Shown one piece after another: positions 1 to 6,157 of a stretch of DNA of 6,157 nt; within the stretch, counting starts at the first letter, position 1, and each line of letters begins with the position of its first letter. The notes under the pieces were generated by a model. That model did no database searches and was not told the origin of the DNA. It worked only from the letters and a program-made list of their open reading frames with translations. The position numbers and the translations under genes were made by a program. The stretch is from the NCBI GenBank assembly GCA_023433825.1, contig JAEYTU010000548.1, forward strand, positions 1 to 6,157, written 5' to 3'. This DNA comes from Planctomycetota bacterium (GTDB lineage Bacteria > Planctomycetota > UBA1135 > UBA2386).

Positions 1-1
1 C

Positions 2-958
2 ACCGAGGCCGACCTGCTCGGCGTCTTCGGCGCCGCACTCGGCCGTTCCCCGGGTCGGGTCCTCGTCGGCGCAGCAGACCATCCGGCCGTGCTCGCACAG
101 GCGCCACTGCTGGAGCGCAGCGGCCACCGGATGCAGCGCGTCCCGGTCACGCCAAACGGCGACATCGATCCCGAGGCACTGTTCGACGTGTCCGGCAATG
201 ACGTCCGCGTCGTCTCGATCCTGCACGGCCACAACGAACTCGGCACGCTCGCGCGCCTCGCCGATCTCGTCGAGATCGTTCGCCGGGTCAGCCCGACGGC
301 GCACGTCCACGTCGATCTCGTGCAGAGCTACGGCAAGATCCCGTTCGACCTCGACGCCGCCGACGTCGACTCGGTCGCCGTCTCGGGACACAAGCTGCAC
401 GGCCCGCGCGGCGTCGGCTTCCTCGCGTTGTCGAGCAAGGCCCGCATCGAGCCGCTCGCGACCGGCGGCGGACAGGAAGGCGGACTGCGCGGCGGCACCG
501 AGAACCTGCCCGGCATCGTCGGACTGCAGGTCGCCGCCGAACAGATGCTGACGCACATGGCCGACGCCGACGCACGAATGCGCGCATTCGCGGCGCAGGT
601 GATCGGCGTGCTCGAAGCGCGGCTCGGCGACGTTCGCCGGCTCGGCCATCCGGATCGCTCGCTGCCGCACGTGCTCCCGCTGCGGATCCCCGGCGTCGTC
701 GGGGAGACGTTGCAGCAGCGATGCGCCGCGCGCGGTGTCGCGTTCTCGACCGGCGCTGCGTGCCACGACGGCAAGCACGCCGCGAACCCGGTCCACGAGG
801 CGATCGGGCTCGCACGGCGGCAGAGCCGCGAAGTGATTCGCCTCTCGTTCAGCAGCCACGACGACGCCGTCGCGATCGACGCCGCCGCGCACGTGATCGC
901 CGACGAGGCCGAGATCCTGCTGCGGACGGCGCCACCGCGCGAGGCAGGGCGAAGGTGA
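2..958 (+). CDS. Cysteine desulfurase / selenocysteine lyase-like class V aminotransferase (5' end missing)
   Basis: A PLP enzyme that takes sulfur (or selenium) from cysteine (or selenocysteine), leaving alanine; members feed Fe-S cluster, tRNA thiolation or selenium pathways in the cytoplasm. The frame is open from base 2 and gives 318 residues. The family usually has about 380-400, so some 65-80 N-terminal residues lie upstream. Visible in order: ADHPAV with the cofactor-stacking His (near base 80), HGHNELG at the usual NNE(T/I)G site, HVDLVQ with the PLP-binding Asp and Gln, SGHKLHGPRG with the Schiff-base Lys at 392-394, GGGQEGGLRGGTEN, and STGAACHDG with the catalytic Cys at 761-763. 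All key residues are present, so it looks active. The Cys loop has the same length as in IscS, but GAACH also recalls selenocysteine lyase; substrate cannot be settled here. The GTG at base 89 is internal, not the start. The stop overlaps the start of mutS. Confidence 0.9.
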   Translation, partial: TEADLLGVFGAALGRSPGRVLVGAADHPAVLAQAPLLERSGHRMQRVPVTPNGDIDPEALFDVSGNDVRVVSILHGHNELGTLARLADLVEIVRRVSPTAHVHVDLVQSYGKIPFDLDAADVDSVAVSGHKLHGPRGVGFLALSSKARIEPLATGGGQEGGLRGGTENLPGIVGLQVAAEQMLTHMADADARMRAFAAQVIGVLEARLGDVRRLGHPDRSLPHVLPLRIPGVVGETLQQRCAARGVAFSTGAACHDGKHAANPVHEAIGLARRQSREVIRLSFSSHDDAVAIDAAAHVIADEAEILLRTAPPREAGRR

Positions 959-3546
959 GCGAAGTCACGGCGGCGACGCCGGCGATGGCGCAGTACCTGG
1001 CGGCGAAGAAGCAGCATCCCGACGCGCTCTTGTGCTTCCGGATGGGCGACTTCTACGAGCTGTTCTTCGAGGACGCGAAGACCGCGTCGCGGACGTTGGG
1101 CATCACGCTGACGAGCCGCAGCAAGGGCGAAGACGCGGTCCCGATGGCCGGCGTGCCGGTGCGCGCGCTCGACGGTTATCTGCGCCGGCTCGTCCAGGCC
1201 GGGCATCGCGTCGCGATCTGCGAGCAGGTGCAGGATCCGCGCGAGGCGAAGGGCGTCGTCGAACGCCGCGTCGTGCGCGTCGTGACGCCGGGGACGCTGA
1301 CCGAGGACTCGCTGCTCGATGCACGCCGTTCGAATCACCTCGCCGCCGTCGTCGCCGCGCGCGGCAGCGTCGGGATCGCTTGGGTCGAGCTGTCGACGGG
1401 CGCGTTCCTCGTCACCGAATGCCGCACGGCGCGTCTCGCCGACGAACTCGCACGGATCGAACCGGCCGAGGTGCTGCTCCCCGAGGGCGACACCGAGCTC
1501 GCGGAGATCGTCGCGGCAGCCGGCGGAACGTCCACGACTCGCCGCCCGGCGTTCGAGTTCGGTCACGACGGCGCGACGCGCGCACTGCAGCAGTTCTTCG
1601 AGGTCGGCACGTTGCAGGGCTTCGGCGTCGACGAGCTGCGGCTCGCGGTCGGCGCCGCCGGCGCGCTGATCGGTTACCTGAAGGAGACGCAGATCGCCGC
1701 GTTGCCGCACGTGCGGCGCATCGAGGTCCATCGCAGCGATCTCGTCATGTCGCTCGACCGCGCGACGCGGCTGAGCCTGGAGCTGGTCGACACGATGCGC
1801 GACGCCGCCGGCGGTTCGTCGCTGCTCGCGACGATCGACCGCACGAAGTCGCCGATGGGTGCACGGCTGCTGCGCGAGTGGGTGCTCGCCCCGCGGATCG
1901 ACCTGCCGACGATCGTCGCGCGACAGCAGGCCGTCGCCGAACTCCACGCGCGCGACGCCGTCGCGGTGTCCGTGGCCGAGGCGCTCGCCGGCGTGCTCGA
2001 CCTGCAGCGACTGACCGCGCGGATCTCGACGGGCCGATGCAACGCGCGCGACCTGCTCGCGCTGCGGCAGAGCCTCGAACGCGTTCCGCTGCTGCGCGAG
2101 GCTCTCGCCGACTCGGGCGCCGATCTGCTCCGCTCGCTGCACGACGGCCTCGACGCCGTGGCCGAGATCACCGACGTCATCGCACGCGCGATCGTCGACG
2201 ATCCGCCGCTGACGATCCGCGAAGGCGGCCTGATCCGACCCGGGCACCACGCCGAACTCGACGAGCTGTTCACGCTCGGCCGCGACAGCCGCGACTGGAT
2301 GGCGCGCTTCCAGGCGCGCGAGATCGAGCGCACCGGCATCGCGAACCTGAAGGTCGGGTTCAACAAGGTGTTCGGCTACTACCTCGAGATCACGCACGGG
2401 AATCGCGATGTCCCCGTTCCGCCGGACTACGTCCGCAAGCAGACGACGAAGAACGCCGAGCGCTACGTCACCGACGAGCTGAAGCAGTTCGAGACCAAGG
2501 TGCTGCGCAGCGAGGAGCTGGCGAAGGACCTCGAATACGACTTGTTCTGCAAGCTGCGTGACGCTGCGGCGGCGCAGATCCCGCGGATCCTCGGCACGGC
2601 CGCGCGGATCGCCGAGATCGACGCGCTGGCCGCGCTGGCACTCGTCGCGCGCGATCGCGGCTGGACGCGACCCGAGGTCGACGACTCACGCGTGCTACGG
2701 ATCGACGGCGGGCGTCATCCGGTGCTCGAGGCGACGCATGCGGCGGGCACGTTCGTCCCGAACGACACCGACCTCGATCCGCCGCTGCGGCGGCTCGCGC
2801 TGATCACCGGTCCGAACATGGCCGGCAAGTCGACCTACATTCGCCAGAACGCACTGCTGGCGCTGCTGGCGCAGATCGGTTCGTTCGTGCCGGCGACGTC
2901 GGCGCGGATCGGCGTCGTCGACCGGATCTTCACGCGCGTCGGCGCGGCCGACGACATCAGTCGTGGGGCGTCGACGTTCATGGTCGAGATGACCGAGACG
3001 GCGAACATCCTCAACAACGCGACCGCGCGCAGCCTCGTGATCCTCGACGAGGTCGGCCGCGGGACGAGCACGTTCGACGGCTTGTCGCTCGCGTGGGCGA
3101 TCGCCGAGGACCTGCACGATCGCGTCGGCTGCCGTGCGCTGTTCGCGACCCACTACCACCAGATGACCGACCTCGCGGCGCCGGGCCGCGGGATCGTCAA
3201 CTTGCGTGTCGCGGTTCGCGAATGGGGCGACGAGATCGTCTTCCTGCACCGGATCGAGACCGGGGGAACCGACAAGAGCTACGGCCTGCACGTCGCGCGC
3301 CTCGCTGGCCTGCCGAAACCGGTGCTCGCGCGAGCGCGGCAAGTCCTGTTGGAGCTCGAACGCGACGAGGACACGGTGCGCGCGGCGCTGGCGACACCGG
3401 CGCCGAAGGCCGAGCGACGCCAACTCGCGCTGTTCGAATCGCCGCGCGAGAAGGTGCTGCGCGAACTCGCTGACGTCGACGTCGACCAGCTGACGCCCCT
3501 GCAGGCGCTACAGAAACTGACCGACTGGCGCGATCGGCTGACCTGA
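955..3546 (+). CDS. mutS: DNA mismatch repair ATPase MutS
   Basis: Recognises mismatches and small loops in new DNA and, as an ATP-driven clamp, recruits MutL. The product is 863 residues (E. coli: 853) and complete. The N-terminal mismatch domain has MGDFYELFFEDA with the Phe-x-Glu mismatch reader at residues 33-35. Connector and lever domains follow, then the clamp region near 465-510 (VFGYYLEITHGN). The ATPase domain has Walker A GPNMAGKS (619-626), the DDISRGASTFMVEM segment, Walker B LVILDE with Glu699, GRGTSTFDG, and FATHYH with His733. QLALF at 823-827 fits a sliding-clamp-binding motif, and a short LTPLQAL tail follows. GTG at 955 was chosen because it overlaps the upstream stop (GTGA) and puts Phe33 near E. 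coli Phe36; ATG at 985 would be too short. A weak purine-rich SD (GAGG, 941-944) precedes it. The open frame continues upstream only by chance. Confidence 0.98.
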   Translation: MSEVTAATPAMAQYLAAKKQHPDALLCFRMGDFYELFFEDAKTASRTLGITLTSRSKGEDAVPMAGVPVRALDGYLRRLVQAGHRVAICEQVQDPREAKGVVERRVVRVVTPGTLTEDSLLDARRSNHLAAVVAARGSVGIAWVELSTGAFLVTECRTARLADELARIEPAEVLLPEGDTELAEIVAAAGGTSTTRRPAFEFGHDGATRALQQFFEVGTLQGFGVDELRLAVGAAGALIGYLKETQIAALPHVRRIEVHRSDLVMSLDRATRLSLELVDTMRDAAGGSSLLATIDRTKSPMGARLLREWVLAPRIDLPTIVARQQAVAELHARDAVAVSVAEALAGVLDLQRLTARISTGRCNARDLLALRQSLERVPLLREALADSGADLLRSLHDGLDAVAEITDVIARAIVDDPPLTIREGGLIRPGHHAELDELFTLGRDSRDWMARFQAREIERTGIANLKVGFNKVFGYYLEITHGNRDVPVPPDYVRKQTTKNAERYVTDELKQFETKVLRSEELAKDLEYDLFCKLRDAAAAQIPRILGTAARIAEIDALAALALVARDRGWTRPEVDDSRVLRIDGGRHPVLEATHAAGTFVPNDTDLDPPLRRLALITGPNMAGKSTYIRQNALLALLAQIGSFVPATSARIGVVDRIFTRVGAADDISRGASTFMVEMTETANILNNATARSLVILDEVGRGTSTFDGLSLAWAIAEDLHDRVGCRALFATHYHQMTDLAAPGRGIVNLRVAVREWGDEIVFLHRIETGGTDKSYGLHVARLAGLPKPVLARARQVLLELERDEDTVRAALATPAPKAERRQLALFESPREKVLRELADVDVDQLTPLQALQKLTDWRDRLT

Positions 3547-3557
3547 CCGCCCGGTCA
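3544..3557. other. Inverted repeat spanning both stop codons of the convergent genes
   Basis: TGACC (3544-3548), a GCCC loop, then GGTCA (3553-3557) form a perfect 5-bp inverted repeat. The outer TGA of each arm is the stop codon of mutS on the plus strand and of the small membrane protein gene on the minus strand. A 5-bp stem without a T-run is too weak for a standard intrinsic terminator, so a role in ending transcription is only a guess. Confidence 0.35.
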
Positions 3558-3722
3558 CTTCGGCGCCTCGAAACTCGGTTTCGCGCGCTCGACGTCGTCA
3601 CCGCCGTGCGAACGGCTCGCCACGATGCCGATCACGATGGCGACGGCGGCGACGAACAGCGCCATCAGCACGACGATCAGCGCGCCGGAGACCCCCTTTC
3701 GGGGCGTGGAATCGGAGTTCAT
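3555..3722 (-). CDS. Small single-pass membrane protein, function unknown
   Basis: This gene encodes 55 residues and I do not recognise the family. The first 11 residues are polar with a basic RK pair. A hydrophobic segment at about residues 12-35 (GALIVVLMALFVAAVAIVIG and flanks) is long enough for one membrane helix. A short charged tail follows with SRSHGGDDVERAK and ends in PSFEAPK. By the positive-inside rule the N-terminus is probably cytoplasmic, but the tail is mixed in charge. There is no lipobox and no signal-peptidase site that I trust. The ATG at 3722 was chosen because it overlaps the lptG stop as ATGA, the classic layout for translational coupling. A longer reading from 3806 would run back into lptG and adds a low-complexity arginine-rich stretch typical of a shadow frame. 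Position suggests a link to LPS export or the envelope, but this is inference only. Confidence 0.7.
   Translation of the reverse strand: MNSDSTPRKGVSGALIVVLMALFVAAVAIVIGIVASRSHGGDDVERAKPSFEAPK
3563..3588. terminator. Possible hairpin downstream of mutS (weak candidate)
   Basis: CGAAAC (3569-3574), a TCG loop and GTTTCG (3578-3583) form a perfect 6-bp stem. GCGC arms (3563-3566 and 3585-3588) add four pairs below a small 2x1 internal loop. It begins 17 bases after the mutS stop, where a terminator would be expected, but no T-rich tail follows in the plus direction. It lies inside the 3' end of the opposing 55-codon gene, so part of the pairing may be coding chance. Confidence 0.25.
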
Positions 3723-4810
3723 GTGCGAATGCCTGCGAACAGGACGGCGCCGAGCGAACCGAAGAAGATCGTCGGCACCCACGCGGCGACGACCGGATGC
3801 AGCCATTCACGACGGCCGAGGTTCTGACAACTCAGGTCGACGACGAGATAGGCCGCGCAGACCGCGATCGCGAGGAACACGCGACCCATTCGGCTGCCGC
3901 GTTCGAACGACATCGCGAACGGCAGCGCGAGCAGCAGCAGCACGACGTTCGCCAACGGGAACGTCAGGTGCTGGTGGAACGCGAGCCGGTAGTCGGCGCG
4001 ATTGGGACGCATCGTCTGCAACTCGATCAGGTCCGAGTACGACAGCTCGACGGTCTGTTTGGCCAGCTTCCCGGTCCGCCACAGCACGTCCGGGTCGAGT
4101 CCGCGCACGCCGAGCCGCTGCCGGGCGACCGGGAACACGTCGCCGCGACGTTCGGCACCGGCGGTCAGATCCCAGTCCTGCTCCTCGGGCATCCAGTCGG
4201 CCGCCTCGGCTTCGACGAGGACCTCGTCGCCACGCTGCGACCCTTCGATCAGCAGCGTGACGCCGACCATGCGTTGCTCGTCGGGCAGATATCGCTCGGC
4301 GACGACGAGCTGCTTCGGATCGTGCGGCGCGCGGACGAACAGGTACCGCAACTCGGTCGTCGCGAGTTCGGGATCGAGCACCTGCCGCAGTTCGTTGAGC
4401 CCCTTGCTGACGCGCGGGATCACGAACTCCCAGCAGCACGCCATCAGCAGTCCGGTCGCGAGCCCGAGCCCGAGGAACGGCCGCAACAGGCGGTACATGC
4501 TCCGCCCGGTGAACAGGACCGGGACGATCTCGTTCGCGTTCATCAGACGCGAGATCGCGAACATGCTCGCGATGACCGTCGCGAACGGCGCGACCGTGAC
4601 GAACAGGTACGGCTGGAACAGCAGGTGGAACCGAAGCCACGACACGACGAACTCCGCCATCGACAGTCCCTTCTCGCGCGCCTTGCCGTAGGCGTCGGGG
4701 ACGTTCAGCAGCAGATCGACGACGACGAACAGCAGCACGAGGAACAACAGCGTCGCGGCCGTCGACCCGAGCAGCGTCCGCATCACGTAGCGATCGATCC
4801 GACCCGTCAT
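3719..4810 (-). CDS. lptG: LPS export ABC transporter permease, LptG-type (YjgP/YjgQ family)
   Basis: One of the two membrane subunits of the LptB2FG transporter, which extracts lipopolysaccharide from the inner membrane and passes it to the LptC-LptA bridge. The 363 residues show the family layout: three N-terminal helices (about 14-36, 63-88, 107-130), a periplasmic beta-rich domain (about 131-280), then three C-terminal helices (about 283-302, 309-327, 338-360). HQHLTFPLANVVLLLLALPFAM just before and through helix 4 is typical of the family, as is the start MTGRIDRYVMRTLL. ATG at 4810 shares its A with the lptF stop (TGATG); the open frame upstream to 5053 is arginine-rich shadow of lptF. 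The loop after helix 2 reads NANEIVPVLFTGRS, looser than the usual E-(I/L)-x-A-x-x-A-x-G-I coupling motif. LptF and LptG are homologues, so the G assignment rests mainly on second place in the operon. Confidence 0.85.
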   Translation of the reverse strand: MTGRIDRYVMRTLLGSTAATLLFLVLLFVVVDLLLNVPDAYGKAREKGLSMAEFVVSWLRFHLLFQPYLFVTVAPFATVIASMFAISRLMNANEIVPVLFTGRSMYRLLRPFLGLGLATGLLMACCWEFVIPRVSKGLNELRQVLDPELATTELRYLFVRAPHDPKQLVVAERYLPDEQRMVGVTLLIEGSQRGDEVLVEAEAADWMPEEQDWDLTAGAERRGDVFPVARQRLGVRGLDPDVLWRTGKLAKQTVELSYSDLIELQTMRPNRADYRLAFHQHLTFPLANVVLLLLALPFAMSFERGSRMGRVFLAIAVCAAYLVVDLSCQNLGRREWLHPVVAAWVPTIFFGSLGAVLFAGIRT

Positions 4811-5883
4811 CAGGACCTCAGCATCCGGACGACCGGAGGCAGGAACAGCAGGGTCAGCGCGGCGGCCGGCAGCCAACCGATGGCCGGCACGTCGACGCGT
4901 TTGACGAGTTCGAGCCCGATCAGGTCCGACGCGTAGAACACGGCCAACGGCAGTGCGCACGGGACGAGGGCGGCCATGCGACCCTTGTCGCGCGATCGCA
5001 GTCCGAACAGGAACCCGATCGGCACGAAGCACAGCGGCAGCAGCGCGAAGCACGAGCGTCGGTGGACCGTGTAACGCGCACCGCCCGGGTTCTCGTGAAC
5101 GCCGCGGTCGACCTCGGCCAGCAGTTGGTCGGTCGTGATGTCGCGATCCCCCTCCCAGCGTCGGCCTTTCTCGGCGATGTCGCGCAGCGAGAAGCTCAGG
5201 TCCGGCTCACGGACGAAGCTGTCGGTGCGCGGGTCGAACAGGTCGCGCAGCTCGAGCGTCAGCGTCTCGCCGTCGGCGCCGACCTCGAACCACGCCTCGC
5301 TGGCCGTCAGCAGCGTCCGCTGCATGACCTGCTCGCCACCGACCCAGCGCGCCCCCGCCGACAGATAGACGACGACGTCGTGGAAGTGGTTGTCGGCGTC
5401 CTTGCTGCGCCACGTCATGACGCCGCGCGACAGCTCGATCTTGTCGCCGCTCATTCCCATGTTCAGGAAGACCTGGCGCGTGACGTCGGTGATGACGCGG
5501 TACTTCGCGAAGTGCGCATAGGGCACGACGTCGTGCATCAGCCACAGACCGGCGCCCGAGAACGCCATCGCGACGAGCAGTGCCGGCGCGAGCGGAACGT
5601 GGAGCGGGATCCCGGCGGCGCGGATGGCCGTGATCTCGCGTTCTTGCGCGGCGCGCGCGAACGTCAGCGTCGTCGCGAACAGCAGCGCCATCGCGAGGAC
5701 GTGATGCACGGTGTCGGCCGCGAACAGCAGCACGATCAGCGCGGCATCGAGGAGATCCCCACCCTGCGCGCGGTCGATTCCCCGCGCGACGAACGCCAGC
5801 AGCACGATCCCGAAGAGGACGACGAACGTCGTCGCGGATCCGACGAGGAGTTCCTTCAGGTAGTATCGGTGGATCCTCCACAT
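4810..5883 (-). CDS. lptF: LPS export ABC transporter permease, LptF-type (YjgP/YjgQ family)
   Basis: Partner permease of the downstream lptG product in the inner-membrane LPS extractor. The 357 residues begin MWRIHRYYLKELLVG, a typical family start with a basic amphipathic stretch before helix 1. Predicted helices lie near 13-33, 52-76, 97-117, 277-296, 303-323 and 334-352. Between helices 3 and 4 is a periplasmic domain of about 155 residues, expected to be the beta-jellyroll that contacts LptC/LptA. The cytoplasmic loop after helix 2 has EREITAIRAAGIP (81-93), a good match to the coupling helix that docks on LptB. ATG at 5883 is preferred because it places helix 1 correctly; a TTG at 5916 would add 11 residues unlike the family. 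Neither start has a clear Shine-Dalgarno. The F label follows gene order as in E. coli; the family call itself is firm. Confidence 0.87.
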   Translation of the reverse strand: MWRIHRYYLKELLVGSATTFVVLFGIVLLAFVARGIDRAQGGDLLDAALIVLLFAADTVHHVLAMALLFATTLTFARAAQEREITAIRAAGIPLHVPLAPALLVAMAFSGAGLWLMHDVVPYAHFAKYRVITDVTRQVFLNMGMSGDKIELSRGVMTWRSKDADNHFHDVVVYLSAGARWVGGEQVMQRTLLTASEAWFEVGADGETLTLELRDLFDPRTDSFVREPDLSFSLRDIAEKGRRWEGDRDITTDQLLAEVDRGVHENPGGARYTVHRRSCFALLPLCFVPIGFLFGLRSRDKGRMAALVPCALPLAVFYASDLIGLELVKRVDVPAIGWLPAAALTLLFLPPVVRMLRS

Positions 5884-5930
5884 CGGGCGCGACGATGCTG
5901 CCGGCGAGCCAACCAAAAGGAAAGGTCGAC
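5884..5930. promoter_or_regulatory. Divergent intergenic region between lptF and the kinase-like gene
   Basis: Only 47 bases separate the two divergent start codons, so promoters for both directions must lie here or inside the opposing coding starts. I see no convincing -35/-10 pair on either strand. The right half is a locally A-rich purine run that serves as the ribosome binding site of the plus-strand gene. If lptF began at TTG 5916 instead, the gap would shrink to 14 bases, which also argues against that start. Confidence 0.4.
5915..5925 (+). promoter_or_regulatory. Shine-Dalgarno site of the kinase-like gene
   Basis: AAAAGGAAAGG ends 5 bases before the GTG at 5931. It contains two AAGG cores and is the clearest ribosome binding site in the window. 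It decides the start at GTG 5931 rather than the in-frame ATG at 5964. Confidence 0.65.
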
Positions 5931-6157
5931 GTGATCCCGGTCCGTACCGGACGGCTCGACGGCATGGTCACACACGACGCGGCCGATGCACTCGCTCCGT
6001 TGTTCGCGTCGTTCGCAGACGGCAGCGAGCCGAGCGACGCAGACGTCGTCAAGCAATCGACCGTGCGGCGAGTGCTGCGCATCCACGCGCCGGTGGACGT
6101 TCACGTGAAGGTGCACCGCCCCGCGCGCCTCGCCGATCGCGTCCGCGATTCGATCCG
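5931..6157 (+). CDS. Possible lipopolysaccharide kinase (Kdo/WaaP-like), 3' end missing
   Basis: Only the first 75 codons are present; the frame is open to the window end. The start is GTG at 5931, backed by a strong ribosome binding site. After a variable leader with a short acidic stretch, the segment KQSTVRRVLRIHAPVDVHVK followed by VHRPARLADRVRDSI resembles the N-lobe opening of the Kdo/WaaP LPS kinase family. In that family a Thr-Val-Arg-Arg strand, a loop and a strand carrying an ATP-binding Lys are followed by a basic Arg-rich helix; Lys60 in HVKVH would be that lysine. Such kinases phosphorylate heptose or Kdo of the LPS core on the cytoplasmic face. The divergent lptF-lptG pair fits an LPS role. 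The catalytic Asp and metal-binding motifs lie beyond the window, so another protein-kinase-fold family is possible and this stays a tentative call. Confidence 0.5.
   Translation, partial: MIPVRTGRLDGMVTHDAADALAPLFASFADGSEPSDADVVKQSTVRRVLRIHAPVDVHVKVHRPARLADRVRDSI

Noticed and set aside
328..2397. 689-codon open frame on the minus strand opposite the desulfurase and mutS
   Set aside because: It lies antisense to two clearly conserved genes. Its product is rich in Arg, Ala, Asp and Gln with no recognisable domain. Long antisense frames are expected when codons are biased to G/C in third position.
1032..2561. 509-codon plus-strand frame inside mutS
   Set aside because: The translation is arginine/alanine-rich low-complexity sequence in another frame of mutS, with no motif.
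3474..3485. Perfect palindrome GACGTCGACGTC near the end of mutS
   Set aside because: It encodes Asp-Val-Asp-Val-Asp with the preferred codons GAC and GTC. Similar strings occur all over the window, so it is codon bias rather than an operator.
3797..4936. 379-codon plus-strand frame opposite lptG
   Set aside because: It is Gln/Arg/Glu/Asp-rich shadow sequence antisense to lptG, which has clear membrane helices and family motifs.
5897..5909. Near-palindrome around GCCGGC in the divergent region, considered as an operator
   Set aside because: The core is only 6 bases and the flanks pair out of register; such GC palindromes are common by chance at this composition.
5062..5934. 290-codon plus-strand frame opposite lptF
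   Set aside because: It is antisense to lptF, with charged low-complexity content, and overlaps the divergent control region and the good Shine-Dalgarno of the real plus-strand gene.
5207..6082. Minus-strand frames reading across the kinase-like gene start into lptF
   Set aside because: They have no ribosome binding site or motif. The opposing frame at 5931 has a strong ribosome binding site and plausible family similarity.

Overview
The window is very GC-rich DNA, roughly 70% GC by eye and densely coding. It carries six genes in two facing blocks plus one divergent gene at the right edge. The two LPS-export permease subunits mean the organism has an outer membrane, so it is a diderm bacterium. 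Strong third-position G/C preference fits high-GC lineages such as Planctomycetota, Myxococcota or high-GC Proteobacteria. The sequence alone does not decide between them, and I name none with confidence.

Layout. (1) Plus strand, 1-3546: the 3' part of a class V aminotransferase of the cysteine desulfurase / selenocysteine lyase type runs in from outside the window. It overlaps by 4 bases (GTGA) a complete mutS starting with GTG at 955. (2) Minus strand, 5883 down to 3555: lptF, lptG and a 55-residue single-pass membrane protein form a tightly coupled cluster, joined by TGATG and ATGA junctions. This cluster faces mutS, with only 8 bases between the two stop codons. (3) Plus strand from 5931: the start of a protein that resembles the N-terminus of the Kdo/WaaP lipopolysaccharide kinase family. 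It is divergent from lptF across a 47-base gap and cut by the window end. There is no gene-free stretch over 300 bases.

How the genes work together. LptF and LptG are the two membrane subunits of the ABC transporter that lifts lipopolysaccharide out of the inner membrane; LptB, LptC, LptA and LptD are not in this window. The divergent kinase-like gene may also act on LPS core, making the right half a small envelope neighbourhood. The left half is unrelated: sulfur (or selenium) mobilisation and DNA mismatch repair, co-transcribed.

This is mostly a housekeeping region. I found no mobile element, CRISPR array, tRNA, rRNA or recognisable novel system. The items most worth a second look are the coupled 55-residue membrane protein after lptG, the desulfurase-mutS overlap with its variant active-site motifs, the diverged cytoplasmic loop of LptG, and the compact convergent junction whose two stop codons form the arms of an inverted repeat.
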